A program made the translations under genes and the position numbers. The notes under the pieces were generated by a model. The model did not search any database. It was not told the DNA's origin and saw nothing but the letters and a program-made list of their open reading frames with translations. From Heterostelium multicystogenum (Eukaryota; Evosea; Eumycetozoa; Acytosteliales; Acytosteliaceae), in NCBI GenBank assembly GCA_003667245.1, contig RCNN01000482.1, positions 1 through 13,068 of the forward strand: DNA of 13,068 nucleotides. Reading direction: 5' to 3'. Shown one piece after another: positions 1 through 9,569 of the stretch. Within the stretch, counting starts at the first letter, position 1. Every line of letters starts with the position of its first letter.

Positions 1-2491
1 AGGCCCTGCGCCGCGCCAATTCTGCCGAGGCCTTGCTGAAACTGCTGCAAGGTGCGCCGCAGGAGCTGGCGCTGGACGCACAGATGATTGGCCTGGGCGT
101 GTCGGCTGATGATTTCGAAGAAACTGGTGTGGAGAGGCGCACGCCTGCTGCGCCAGGCCGATTGCGTGAGCAATGGCTTTGCCGCCGTGCTGCAACAAGT
201 CGACGCGCTGCCCCTGGGCGATGGCCTGTGGTGGCTGCACAGCGAGCAGACAGTGAAGCGTCCCGGCCTGGCCTTCGTCACCCCGGACAAACCCATGCGT
301 TACCTGGGCCAGCCCTTGAGCGGCCTGTTCTGCCTGGCCAGCCTCGGCGAGCCCACCAGACCTTGCTCGAACGCCTGTGTGCCTTGCTGATCGAAGCCGT
401 GGCCAGGAACTCGGCCGCGCCACCAGTAGTCGGGCCGTACTGGAAGTGCTCGGCGGTGAACTGCCAGCCGACTGGCCAAGCGTGCGCATTGCCCTGGCCA
501 ACGCCCACGGGCTGCATGCGCGCCCGGCGAAGATCCTCGCGCAATTGGCGAAAAGTTTTGCCGGTGAAATCCGTGTGCGCATCGTCGATGGAGACGTCGG
601 CGCGGTATCGGTAAAAAAAGCCTGAGCAAGTTGCTCAGCCTCGGTGCGCGTCGCGGCCAGGTACTGGAGTTTGTCGCCGAGCCAACCATTGCCGGTGACG
701 CCTTGCCCGCCTTGCTGGCGGCAGTGGAAGACGGCCTCGGCGAAGAAGTCGAGCCGCTGCCGCAGTCAGCGCCCAACAAGCCGTGGTCGAGATCGAACCG
801 GTGATCAGCGCGCCAGTGTCCGGCAGCCTGATCCAGGCCATCGCCGCCGCCCCCGGCATTGCGATTGGCCCGGCGCATATCCAGGTGCTGCAACCTTTCG
901 AATACCCGCTGCGCGGCGAGTCGCCGGTGATCGAGCGCCAGCGCCTGCACGCGGCGTTGACCGACGTGCGCCGGGACATCCAGGGCCTGATCGAGCGCAG
1001 CAAGTCCAAGGCCATCCGCGAGATCTTCATCACCCACCAGGAGATGCTCGACGACCCGGAACTGACCGACGAAGTCGAGACGCGCCTCAAGCAGGGCGAA
1101 AGCGCCGAGGCCGCGTGGATGAGCGTGATCGAAGCCGCCGCCAAACAGCAGGAGTCGCTGCAGGACGCCTTGCTCGCCGAGCGCGCTGCCGATCTGCGTG
1201 ACATTGGCCGCCGCGTGCTGGCGCAACTGTGCGGCGTCGAAACCGCCCAGGAGCCGGACGAACCCTACATCCTGGTGATGGACGAAGTGGGTCCTTCGGA
1301 CGTGGCGCGCCTGGACCCGGTGCGTGTCGCCGGCATCCTCACTGCCCGTGGCGGCGCCACCGCCCACAGCGCCATCGTCGCCCGCGCGCGTTGGGCATTC
1401 CCGCGCTGGTGGTGCAGGCCCTGCTGTATTTGCTGTTGGCTTCGGGCACGCCGTTGTTGCTGGATGGCCAGCGCGGTCGCCTGCATGTGGACGCCGACGC
1501 CGCCACCTTGCAGCGCGCCACCGTCGAACGCGACACCCGCGAACAACGCTTGAAAGCCGCCGCCGCGCAACGCCATGAACCGGCCCTGACCCGCGATGGC
1601 CATGCCGTCGAAGTATTCGCCAATATCGGCGAAAAGCGCCGGGGTTGCCGGCGCGGTGGAGCAGGGCGCCGAAGGTATCGGCCTGCTGCGCACCGAACTG
1701 ATTTTCATGGCCCACAAAACAAGCGCCCGACGAAGCCACCCAGGAAGCCGAATACCGCCGCGTGCTCGACGGCCTGGGCGGCCCCGGCCGGTGGTACGCA
1801 CCCTTGATGTGGGCGGCGACAAACCGCTGCCGTACTGGCCGATCGCCAAGGAAGAAAACCCCTTCCTCGGCGTGCGCGGCATTCGCCTGACCCTGCAACG
1901 CCCGCAGATCATGGAAGCGCAATTGCGCGCGCTGTTGCGTTCGGCAGACAACCGTCCACTGCGCATCATGTTCCCGATGGTTGGCAGTGTTGACGAGTGG
2001 CGCCAGGCCCGGGCCATGACCGAGCGCCTGCGCCTGGAAATCCCGGTGGCCGACCTGCAACTGGGGATCATGATCGAAGTGCCGTCGCCCGCGTTGCTGG
2101 CGCCGGTGCTGGCCAAGGAAGTGGACTTCTTCAGCGTCGGCACCAACGACCTGACCCAGTACACCCTGGCCATCGACCGCGGCCACCCGACGCTGTCGGC
2201 CCAGGCGGATGGCCTGCACCCGGCGGTGTTGCAACTGATCGACATCACCGTGCGCGCGGCCCATGCCCATGGCAAATGGGTCGGCGTGTGCGGCGAATTG
2301 GCGGCCGACCCGCTGGCGGTTCCAGTGCTGGTCGGCCTGGGTGTGGATGAGCTGAGCGTCTCGGCGCGCAGCATTCCCGAGGTCAAGGCACGGGTGCGTG
2401 AATTCAGTCTGAGCGAGGCCAGGGCCTGGCACAAAAAGCCCTGGCGGTGGGGTCTCCCGCCGAAGTGCGTGCGCTTGTGGAGGCCGTGTAA
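1..2491 (+). CDS. fruB: FruB: fructose PTS multiphosphoryl protein (IIA-HPr-EI), 5' partial, frameshifted
   Basis: Cytoplasmic phosphocarrier that moves phosphate from PEP through EI and HPr to IIA for fructose uptake. The window opens inside the IIA domain; about 120 residues including the IIA active site are missing. The HPr domain follows (about 480-735), with its phosphorylated His in GLHARPA (CAT 515-517). The EI domain (about 785-2490) has its active His in GGATAHSAIVAR (CAC 1365-1367), the PEP-binding stretch EGIGLLRTEL, the EI signature FFSVGTNDLTQYTLAIDR (about 2126-2180) and the late active-site motif VGVCGEL (about 2282-2300). Frame changes occur near 123, 350, 395, 615, 773, 1390, 1413, 1432, 1629, 1722, 1785 and 2426, nearly all in short homopolymers. 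The protein is continuous across them, so I infer sequencing errors and not decay. It ends ...RALVEAV with TAA 2489-2491, directly followed by the fruK ATG. It is followed by fruK and fruA, the usual Pseudomonas order. A promoter and any Cra/FruR operator would lie upstream of the window. Confidence 0.95.
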
Positions 2492-3412
2492 ATGGCAAGG
2501 ATTTTAAGCCTGACGCTGAACCCGGCGTTGGACTGACGGTGCGCCTGGCGCGCCTGGAACCTGGCGAGGTCAACCGCAGCGAAGCGATGATCACCCACGC
2601 TGCCGGCAAGGGCGTGAACGTCGCGCAGGTGCTGGCGGACCTTGGTCATCAGGTGACCGTGGGCGGCTTTCTTGGAGAGGACAATCCCCAGGCATTCGAG
2701 ATGCTGATTGCCCGTCGTGGTTTTACCGATGCGTTTATTCGGGTGCCGGGAGAACCCGCAGCAATATCAAGATCGCCGAGCAGGATGGGCGGGTCACGGA
2801 TGTCAATGCGCCGGGCCCGTTGGTCAGCGAGCAGGCGCAACACGCACTGCTTGAGCAACTGGCGCGGATTGCTCCGGGCTACGACGCCGTCGTCGTGGCC
2901 GGCAGCCTGCCACGCGGCATCACCCCTCAGTGGTTCCAGGGCCTGCTGCAGCAACTGAAAAACCTCGGCTTGAAAGTCGCCCTGGACACCAGCGGCGAAG
3001 CGCTGCGCGCTGGGTTGAACGCCGGCCCGTGGTGTTGGTCAAACCCAATACCGAAGAACTGGCCGATGCCCTCGGTCACTCCACAGATGCCATCCGCCAA
3101 CTGCATCGGCAAGGTGTGGAGCATGTGGTGGTCTCCGACGGTGCCGCGGGTGTGAGCTGGTACAGCCCGGATACCGCGCTGCACGCCACGCCGCCCAGGT
3201 AACCGTGGCCAGTACCGTAGGCGCCGGCGACTCGCTGCTGGCCGGGATGCTTCACGGTTTGCTCAGTGGCGATACGCCGGAGCAGACCTTGGGCCGCGCC
3301 ACCGCCATTGCCGCGATGGCGGTCACGCAGATCGGCTTTGGCATCACCGACGAAGCGCAGCTTGAGACTTTGCAGGAGCGGCGTCCACGTGCGGCCGCTG
3401 ACAGAACAATAA
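2492..3412 (+). CDS. fruK: FruK: 1-phosphofructokinase, frameshifted
   Basis: PfkB-family kinase that phosphorylates fructose-1-phosphate to fructose-1,6-bisphosphate with ATP in the cytoplasm. The start ATG 2492 abuts the fruB stop (TAAATG), and GGAGG at 2479-2483, inside the end of fruB, lies 8 bases before it, so translational coupling is likely. The N-terminus reads MARILSLTLNPALD. Visible signatures are AGKGVNVAQVLADLG (first PfkB motif), VVVAGSLPRG, LVKPNTEEL and the second PfkB motif STVGAGDSLLAGM, with the catalytic Asp at GAC 3229-3231. Frame changes: missing C near 2533 (gives a false TGA at 2534-2536), missing A near 2753, missing C near 3027, missing C near 3195 (a false TAA), and an extra G near 3379. 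With these read through, the protein ends VHVRPLTEQ and stops at TAA 3410-3412. Its length of about 307 codons fits the family (about 310). The last segment as read runs without a stop into fruA; this is an artefact of the extra G and not a real fusion. Confidence 0.94.
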
Positions 3413-3423
3413 GAGGGTTGGTC

Positions 3424-5132
3424 ATGAAGTTAGCCATTGTTACTGCCTGCCCGAACGGCATGGTCACCAGTGTGCTGTGCGCCCGCTTGCTGGATGCCGC
3501 CGCGCAACGCCAGGGCTGGAGCACCAGCGTCGAAGTGGTCGACGTGCAGCATCCGGAACGCCAATTGTCGGCGGCCACCATTGAAGCCGCCGAGTGGGTA
3601 TTGCTGGTCAGCAGCACGCCGGTGGACATGCAGCGTTTTGTCGGCAAACGTGTATTCCGCAGCACGCCGGCCCAGGCGTTGCAGGATGTGGACGCGGTGT
3701 TGCGTCGCGGGCCGAGGAGGCCAAGTGCAGGTAGCTGACGCGGCACCGGCGAAAAGCACGCCCGCGTATCGTCGCGATCACCGCGTGCCCGACCGGCGTC
3801 GCCCACACCTTCATGGCTGCCGAAGCGTTGCAGCAAACCGCCAAGCGCCTCGGGTATGACTTGCAGGTGGAAACCCAGGGCTCCGTGGGCGCCCGCACGC
3901 CGCTGAGTCCCGAGGCGATTCGTGACGCCGACGTGGTGCTGCTCGCCGCCGACATCGAAGTCGCCACCGAGCGCTTTGCCGGCAAGAAAATCTATCGCTG
4001 CGGCACCGGGATCGCGCTCAAGCAATCCGAGGCGACCCTCAACAAGGCGCTGGCCGAAGGCAAGCAGGAATCCGCTGCCAGTGGTGCCGCTGCCAAACCG
4101 GAGAAGACCGGTGTCTACAAACACTTGCTCACCGGCGTGTCGTTCATGCTGCCGATGGTGGTGGCGGGCGGTCTGCTGATCGCCCTGTCATTCGTGTTCG
4201 GCATTCATGCCTTTGAAGAAAAAGGCACTCTAGCCGCCGCGCTGAAAACCGTCGGCGACCAGGCGTTCATGCTGATGGTGCCGCTGCTGGCGGGTTACAT
4301 CGCCTACTCGATTGCCGACCGTCCTGGATTGGCCCCCGGCATGATCGGTGGCCTGCTGGCCAGCACCTTGGGCGCGGGGTTTATCGGCGGGATCTTCGCC
4401 GGCTTTCTCGCCGGCTACTGCGTCAAATTCATCAGCCGCGCGATCCCGTTTGCCCCAGAGCCTGGAAGCCCTCAAGCCGATCCTGATCATCCCGTTGCTG
4501 GCGAGTCTGTTCACGGGTCTTGCGATGATTTACCTGGTTGGGCCGCCGGTGGCGAAGATGCTCACCGGCCTCACGGATTTTCTCAGCACCATGGGCACCA
4601 CTAACGCCGTGCTGCTGGGCATCTTGCTGGGCGCATGATGTGCGTCGATCTCGGTGGCCCGATCAACAAGGCGGCCTACGCGTTTTCCGTCGGCCTGCTG
4701 GCAGCGCAAAGCGGTGCCCCATGGCCGCGACCATGGCCGCCGGCATGGTGCCGCCGATTGGCATGGGCATCGCCACCTTCCTGGCGCGGCGCAAGTTTGC
4801 CCAGACGAGCGTGAAGCCGGCAAGGCCGCGCTGATCCTCGGCATGTGCTTTATCTCTGAAGGCGCGATTCCGTTTGCTGCCAAGACCCGCTGCGGGTAAT
4901 CCCGGCAAGCATCGCCGGCGGTGCGCTGACCGGTGCGCTGTCGATGTATTTCGGCTGCAAGCTGATGGCGCCCCATGGTGGATTGTTTGTGATGCTGATC
5001 CCGAATGCGATCAACCATGCGCTGCTGTACCTGCTGGCGATCGTGGCGGGCAGTTTGTTGACTGCCGTGGTGTATGCATTCCTCAAGCGCCCTGAGACCG
5101 TAGAACTTTCTGTCGCACCCGCCCAGGCATAA
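3424..5132 (+). CDS. fruA: FruA: fructose PTS permease, IIB'-IIB-IIC, frameshifted
   Basis: Inner-membrane transporter that takes phosphate from FruB and imports fructose as fructose-1-phosphate. The start ATG 3424 is preceded by AAGAGGG overlapping the fruK stop. Domain order: an N-terminal IIB' copy beginning [16 protein letters not shown] (residues about 1-95); a canonical IIB domain with the phosphorylated Cys in [18 protein letters not shown] (about 3768-3830); a linker; then the IIC membrane domain from about 4110 with many hydrophobic segments (for example [19 protein letters not shown] and [16 protein letters not shown]) and conserved patches [31 protein letters not shown] and APHGGLFVM. 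Frame changes lie near 3709 and 3721 (G lost), 3762 (C gained), 4453 (T gained), 4634 (C lost), 4717 (C lost), 4806 (G lost) and 4881 (G lost). The length of about 570 codons fits FruA (about 580). It ends PAQA, TAA 5130-5132. It is the last gene of the operon; a REPIN follows 9 bases later. Confidence 0.94.
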
Positions 5133-5141
5133 CGCGGTTCA

Positions 5142-5228
5142 TGTAGGAGCTGGCTTGCCTGCGATGCAGGCACCTCGGTGTATCAGCGCAACCGAGTTGA
5201 GGCTATCGCAGGCAAGCCAGCTCCCACA
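5142..5228. repeat. REPIN (paired REP palindrome) after fruA
   Basis: Exact 20-base inverted arms: GGAGCTGGCTTGCCTGCGAT at 5146-5165 and its reverse complement at 5205-5224, extended outward by TGTA/CACA with one mismatch. The 39-base middle is partly palindromic (CCTCGGT against ACCGAG). The pattern of GGAGC...GCTTGCC...GGCAAGC...GCTCC is the familiar Pseudomonas REP form, here as an inverted doublet mobilised by RAYT transposases (family knowledge; no RAYT gene is in the window). It starts 9 bases after the fruA stop and could fold into a long hairpin in the 3' end of the fru mRNA. It is not followed by a T run, so it is more likely an mRNA-stabilising or attenuating structure than a strong terminator. 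Confidence 0.9.
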
Positions 5229-5254
5229 TTTGACCTCCGTGAGCAATAAGGCCG

Positions 5255-5272
5255 GTGTCATAACTCGTTCAT
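5255..5272 (+). promoter_or_regulatory. Candidate Pho box upstream of phoD
   Basis: Two direct 7-base repeats, GTGTCAT and CGTTCAT, separated by AACT, give the 7-4-7 spacing of a PhoB site (consensus CTGTCAT-N4-CTGTCAT). They match the consensus at 6/7 and 5/7. A further CCGTCAT follows at 5274-5280. The site ends 46 bases before the phoD ATG. A weak -10-like TTAAGT lies at 5283-5288, about 10 bases after the second repeat, which is where PhoB-activated promoters place it. The match is by eye; the position in front of a phosphatase gene strengthens it. Confidence 0.5.
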
Positions 5273-5318
5273 CCCGTCATGCTTAAGTTTCCCTTTTGCC
5301 GTTCGAGAGGGAACCCGC

Positions 5319-6854
5319 ATGAGCCACTTCAATCTCGGCCGCCGCCGCGTGATGCAAGCCGTCGCGCGGCCTGTTGCTGCCGGCCTCGCGCCTGCGGTGA
5401 TCGCCTCGGTCAAGGATCGCCCGCAACTTACCGACGGCGTGCAGTCCGGCGACCTGCTGGGCGACCGCGCGATGATCTGGAGCCGCAGCGACCGCCCGGC
5501 CCGGATGGTAGTGGAGTGGGACACCGCAGCGTATTCAGCAACCCGCGCAAATTCGTCTCGCCCCTGGCCGACAGCCGCACCGATTTCACCGCCCGTGTCG
5601 AACTCACCGGCCTGCCCGTCGACCAGGCGATTTTCTACCGTGTGCACTTTGAAGATGCCCAGACCGGCGTGGCCAGCGAGCCCTGGTTCGGTCACCTGCG
5701 CAGCGTGCCGCAGCAGCGCCGGGATATCCGCTTTGTGTGGAGCGGCGACACCGTCGGCCAGGGCTTCGGCATCAACCCGGACATCGGCGGCATGCGCATC
5801 TACGAAGCCATGCGCCTGCGCCTGCCGGACTTCTTCATTCACAGCGGCGACACCATCTACGCCGACGGCCCGGTGCCGCGCAACTGACCACCGAGGACGG
5901 ACGCATCTGGCGCAACATCACCACTGAAGCCAAAAGCAAAGTCGCTGAAACCCTGAATGAATACCGGGGCAACTACCGCTACAACCTGATGGACGAGAAC
6001 GTACGTCGCTTCAACGCCGAAGTGCCGCAGATCTGGCAGTGGGACGACCACGAGGTGATCAACAACTGGTCGCCGAGCAAGCAACTGGATGAACGCTACA
6101 AGACTCGCGACATCAATACCCTGGTAGGCCGTGCGCGCCAGGCCTGGCTGGAATATTCACCGATGCGCCGGCAAAGCGCCGACCAGGGCGGGCGGATTTA
6201 TCGCAAGCTCAGCTACGGCCCGTTGCTGGATGTGTTTGTGCTGGACATGCGCAGCTATCGCGGGCCGAACGATGACAATCTTGGCGGTGAAAAACCGTTC
6301 CTTGGGCGTGAGCAACTGGACTGGCTCAAGCGCGAATTGAAGGCCTCCCAGGCGCAGTGGAAAGTCATCGCCGCCGACATGCCCATTGGCCTGGGCGTGC
6401 CCGACGGTGAGGTCAGCCCCGGCGTGCCGCGTTGGAAGCGATCGCCAACGGCGACCCGGGCCCGGCCCAGGGGCGCGAGTTGGAAATTGCCGAATTGCTC
6501 GCGTTTCTGCGGGCGCAGCAGGTGCGTAATCACGTGTGGCTGACGGCGGATGTGCATTACTGCGCGGCCCATCATTACCATCCGGATCGGGCGGCGTTTC
6601 AGGATTTTGAGCCGTTCTGGGAGTTTGTCGCCGGGCCGTTGAATGCCGGGAGTTTCGGGCCTAATCCGCTGGATAAAACCTTTGGCCCGGAAGTGGTGTT
6701 CGAGAAGGCGCCGACGGTGCAGAACAGCTCGCCGTTTGCCGGGTTCCAGTTTTTTGGCGAGGTGCAGATTGATGGACAGACGGCGGAGCTGACGGTGATT
6801 TTGCGGGACCTGGATGGGGTTTCGGTGTTTGAGCAGAAGCTGGCGCCAGTGTGA
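5319..6854 (+). CDS. phoD: PhoD-family alkaline phosphatase/phosphodiesterase, Tat-exported, frameshifted
   Basis: Secreted metallo-phosphoesterase that releases phosphate from organic esters. The start ATG 5319 has AGAGG (5306-5310) 8 bases upstream. The N-terminus MSHFNLGRRRVMQA carries a twin-arginine motif followed by a hydrophobic stretch, so Tat export to the periplasm or beyond is expected. A PhoD N-terminal domain follows (LTDGVQSGDL, AMIWSRSDRPARM), then the catalytic domain: FVWSGDTVGQG, HSGDTIYADGP (about 5839-5871), the metal-ligand block WQWDDHEVINNW (about 6034-6069), LDVFVLDMRSYRG, and the late TADVHY motif (about 6543-6560). It ends EQKLAPV, TGA 6852-6854. Single bases are missing near 5525 (C), 5877 (G; gives a false TGA at 5885-5887) and 6433 (G). 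A second, self-cancelling pair probably lies in the signal peptide (see findings). The length of about 512 codons is normal. It is flanked by two REPINs and is probably monocistronic. PhoX or a phospholipase D of the PhoD superfamily are less likely alternatives. Confidence 0.9.
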
Positions 6855-6886
6855 TTGCAATGCAATCTACCTACTGAAGAAGAGCC

Positions 6887-6983
6887 AATGTGGGAGCGGG
6901 CTTGCTCGCGAAGGCGGTGTGTCAGTCAACAGATATATCGACTGATCCACTGCCTTCGCGAGCAAGCCCGCTCCCACATTTTT
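6887..6983. repeat. REPIN between phoD and piuB, possible phoD terminator
   Basis: Perfect 29-base inverted arms at 6887-6915 and 6952-6980, with core GCGGGCTTGCTCGCGAAGGC (6896-6915), around a partly self-complementary middle (GTCAGTC against GACTGATC). The core differs from that of the first REPIN (GCTCGCGAA instead of GCCTGCGAT), so it is a different REP sequence class. It sits between the convergent ends of phoD (+) and piuB (-). On the + strand the hairpin is followed by five T residues (6979-6983), so it could end phoD transcription. No such run follows on the - strand. Confidence 0.9.
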
Positions 6984-7004
6984 GATCGGTGTATCTTCAG
7001 GGGG

Positions 7005-9545
7005 TCAGTAAAACATCCCGGCGGTAGCGGCCTGCTCGATCAAGCGTTCGACGGCTTCGCTGCCCAGCACCTCATGCAGCACCTGATCCACACCGCCGCC
7101 ATCCCCTGCAAACTGCCGCAGACGTAAATCGCGGCGCCATCCGCCACCCATTTACGCAGCACATCCGCCGACTCACGCAGGCGGTCCTGAACGTAGATTT
7201 TCTCTGCCTGATCCCGGAAAAGCCAGGTCAAGCATCGCCAGGTCACCGCTGGCCAGCCAGCCTTGCAACTCATCCTGGCAGTGGTAGTCGTGGGCGATAT
7301 TGCGTTCGCCAAACAGCAGCCAGTTGCGCTGCTGGCCGTCGGCAACCCGCGCCTTGAGCAGGCTGCGCAACCCGGCAAGGCCGTGCCGTTGCCCAGCAGG
7401 ATCATCGGGAGCGGCTCGGTCGGCAGATGGAAACACTGTTGCGCCGCACTCGCAGGCTGATGGTCGAACCCAGCGGTGCATGTTCGGTCAACCAGCCGAA
7501 CCCACGCCACGCTGCCATCGGGGTGACGCTCCTGGCGCACGATCAGCTCCAGCACACCGTCGCTGGCAATCGAGGCGATGGAGTATTCGCGCATGCCCAG
7601 CGGCACCAGTGCATTGACCAGCGCCCTGGGCATGCAGGCCCACCAGGTGTGCGCGATTGTCCGGCAGTTTGGCGGCCGGCCAGGGCCTGGTCGAGGGTGT
7701 GTGCAAGGCCGTCGACTACCACACCTTCGCTGCCGGCCAGTCCCAGGCCTTCCAGGAAGTGTTCGATGGCCCATGGGCAATTTGCGTGGCAGCACTTCCA
7801 CCAGGTCGCCGGCCAGCCAGTCCCGGGGGGCTGGCGGGGTGAGCCCGAGCAAATAGACGCCGGAGCCACTGCTGTGCGGGTTGAGCAGGGTGCGTTGCTT
7901 CAGGGGCCAGTTTTCATAGGTCGCGCTGGCCCATGCCGCAGCGGGTGCATGGCCGGTCAGTTGGCCCAGTTGTTGTTGCCAGTGCAGCAATGCATCGGTG
8001 TCGCCGCTGTCGACTTCCACCGGGCGAACAGCGGATTGCCGCCCTGGTTGGTCAGCCAGAAATGCAGGCGCCGGGCGAAGCCGCAGAAGTGCTGGTACTG
8101 GCGATCACCCAGGGCCAACACCGAGTAGTTCAGGCCCTTGAGGGACAGGTCCTGGCCGAGCACGCTGCGCTCGAAACCGCGGGCGCTGTCCGGTTGCTTC
8201 GCCGTCGCCGAAGGTGCTGACCACGAACAGCGCATGGCTCGATTGGCGCCAAATCCTCTTCGCTGACGCTGCCCAGCGACTGCACGTTCACCGGCACGCC
8301 GGCGGCCTGCAACTGCCCGGCGGTCTGCCAGGCCAGTTGCTCGGCAAAGCCGCTCTGGCTGGCAAAGCCGATCAGCCAGGCCGGCGCGTCGCTGTGGTTT
8401 GCCGGTCAGGCCTTTGCGGGCATCGCGCACCTGGCGTTCTTCTGCGGCGGCGTCCAGGTACAGCAGCCAGCCGGTGATGAAGAACAGCGGCATCAGCAGC
8501 GCGCTGAACGTCAGGATGATCCGGCCGGGCAGGCCGAAGTAGCTGCCGGTGTGCAGCGCATAGATACTGTTCAGTATCTTGCGCCTTGAAGCTTTTGCCG
8601 GCGTAGGTGTCATGGGATTTGACTTCGCCGGTGGCCGGGTCGAGGTTGATCTGGTTCAGCGCGCGATCGTGGCGAGGTCTTCAGCAGGTAGTAGACGGTG
8701 GCGGGTTGGCCGGCGACCGCGGGCATGCGGATGTTTGTAGCCGCTCAAGCCGGGGCCGGCGTTGCTGTAGATGCTGCTCCAGAATCGCGGCGTAATTGGC
8801 CACCGGCGCAGGCCCTTCGGGGGCCGGGCCGCGCTTGCGTACGCGTTCGTTCTGCGGCGCGTCGGACAGCAGTCTGGTCATTGCCGTTGCTGTACCACTC
8901 GTAGGACCAGAACAGTCCGGTCAGTGCCGCCAGAAGATAGAACAGCAGGCACCAGGTGCCGAATACCGAGTGCAGGTCCCAGTTGAAACTGCGGCCTTTC
9001 TTGCGCCAGTCCACCGCCAGCCATGCACGCCAGCTGCCACCTGGCGCGGCCAGCGCAGGTACAGGCCCGAGAGGCAGAAGAACACCAGGATCAGCGTGCA
9101 GGCGCCGGTGATTTGCCGGCCGGTGTCGCCGATGGCGAGGAAGCGGTGCAGTTGCAGCACGAAAACCGAAGAATTCCTGGCCGACGGCATCGCCCAGGTA
9201 GTCGCCGGTGTACGGGTCGAAGTAGCGCATCTGCCCGCGACGTTCACCGGGCGGTGGGTGAACCAGACCTTGGCCGCGTTGGTGCTGTCGGGCTGCACCG
9301 TGAGCATCGACACGACTTTGCCTTCACGGGCTTCCAGCAGGTGCACCAGTTCAGCGGGCGGCAGTACCCGGCCGGACGCTTTTCCACCGTCAACACCGTC
9401 GGGTTCAGCAACTCGATGAGTTCATCCTGGAACGACACCGTTGCGCCGGTGATCCCATCAAGGCCAACACCAGCCCGGCGGTAATGCCGAAGAACCAATG
9501 CAACTGGAACAGGGTTTTCTTCAACACGTCGTACGGCCTCGTCAT
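7005..9545 (-). CDS. piuB: PiuB: PepSY membrane protein fused to flavodoxin and NADPH-flavin reductase, frameshifted
   Basis: Probable inner-membrane electron-transfer protein. It begins [20 protein letters not shown] (ATG 9545-9543), with membrane helices [43 protein letters not shown] and [22 protein letters not shown] and periplasmic PepSY-type loops between them. The cytoplasmic half has an FMN-binding flavodoxin domain ([12 protein letters not shown] about 8370, VVSTFGDGE about 8220, [11 protein letters not shown] about 8120) and a reductase domain (FAD motif REYSIAS about 7590, NADPH motifs LLGNGTG about 7405, YVQDRLRES and IYVCGS about 7115). It ends TAGMFY, stop 7007-7005. More than 20 single-base frame changes are scattered through it (for example 9453, 9367, 9237, 9164, 9036, 8882, 8754, 8735, 8672, 8580, 8395, 8243, 8195, 8022, 7774, 7671, 7626, 7436, 7381, 7217, 7093), yet the motifs stay in order. 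Its length of about 847 codons matches P. aeruginosa PA4513 (PiuB, about 850 from memory). It follows piuA on the same strand. Sulfite reductase flavoprotein is the usual automatic label; ferric-siderophore reduction is my inference. Confidence 0.87.
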
Positions 9546-9569
9546 CAGGTTAGGTGTTTCACGGCGCGC

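Noticed and set aside
611..626. Slippery run of seven A as a programmed frameshift site in FruB
   Set aside because: The same kind of break occurs at dozens of other places in the window, and no conserved stimulatory structure or two-product logic is known for FruB.
300..2609. A 769-codon open frame on the - strand across fruB
   Set aside because: It is antisense to well-recognised HPr and EI domains, rich in Arg/His/Gly/Ala as antisense frames in GC-rich DNA are, shows no domain, and has no ribosome site. Long stop-free antisense frames are common in such genomes.
3205..3738. A continuous frame joining the end of FruK to the start of FruA (apparent fusion)
   Set aside because: An extra G near 3379 hides the real fruK end (PLTEQ, TAA 3410-3412). 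FruA has its own ATG and ribosome site at 3411-3426.
3252..4124. A 290-codon open frame on the - strand across fruK/fruA
   Set aside because: Antisense shadow of the fruK end and the FruA IIB domains; no recognisable family or start signal.
5258..5842. A 194-codon open frame on the - strand across the start of phoD
   Set aside because: It overlaps the Pho box, ribosome site, Tat signal and PhoD domain on the other strand, and has no recognisable content.
6887..6983. The phoD/piuB palindrome as a CRISPR repeat or phage attachment site
   Set aside because: There is a single inverted pair, no regular direct repeats with spacers and no integrase; the REP core explains it.
7427..8128. A 233-codon open frame on the + strand opposite piuB
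   Set aside because: It is antisense to the reductase domain motifs (REYSIAS, LLGNGTG); no family is recognisable.
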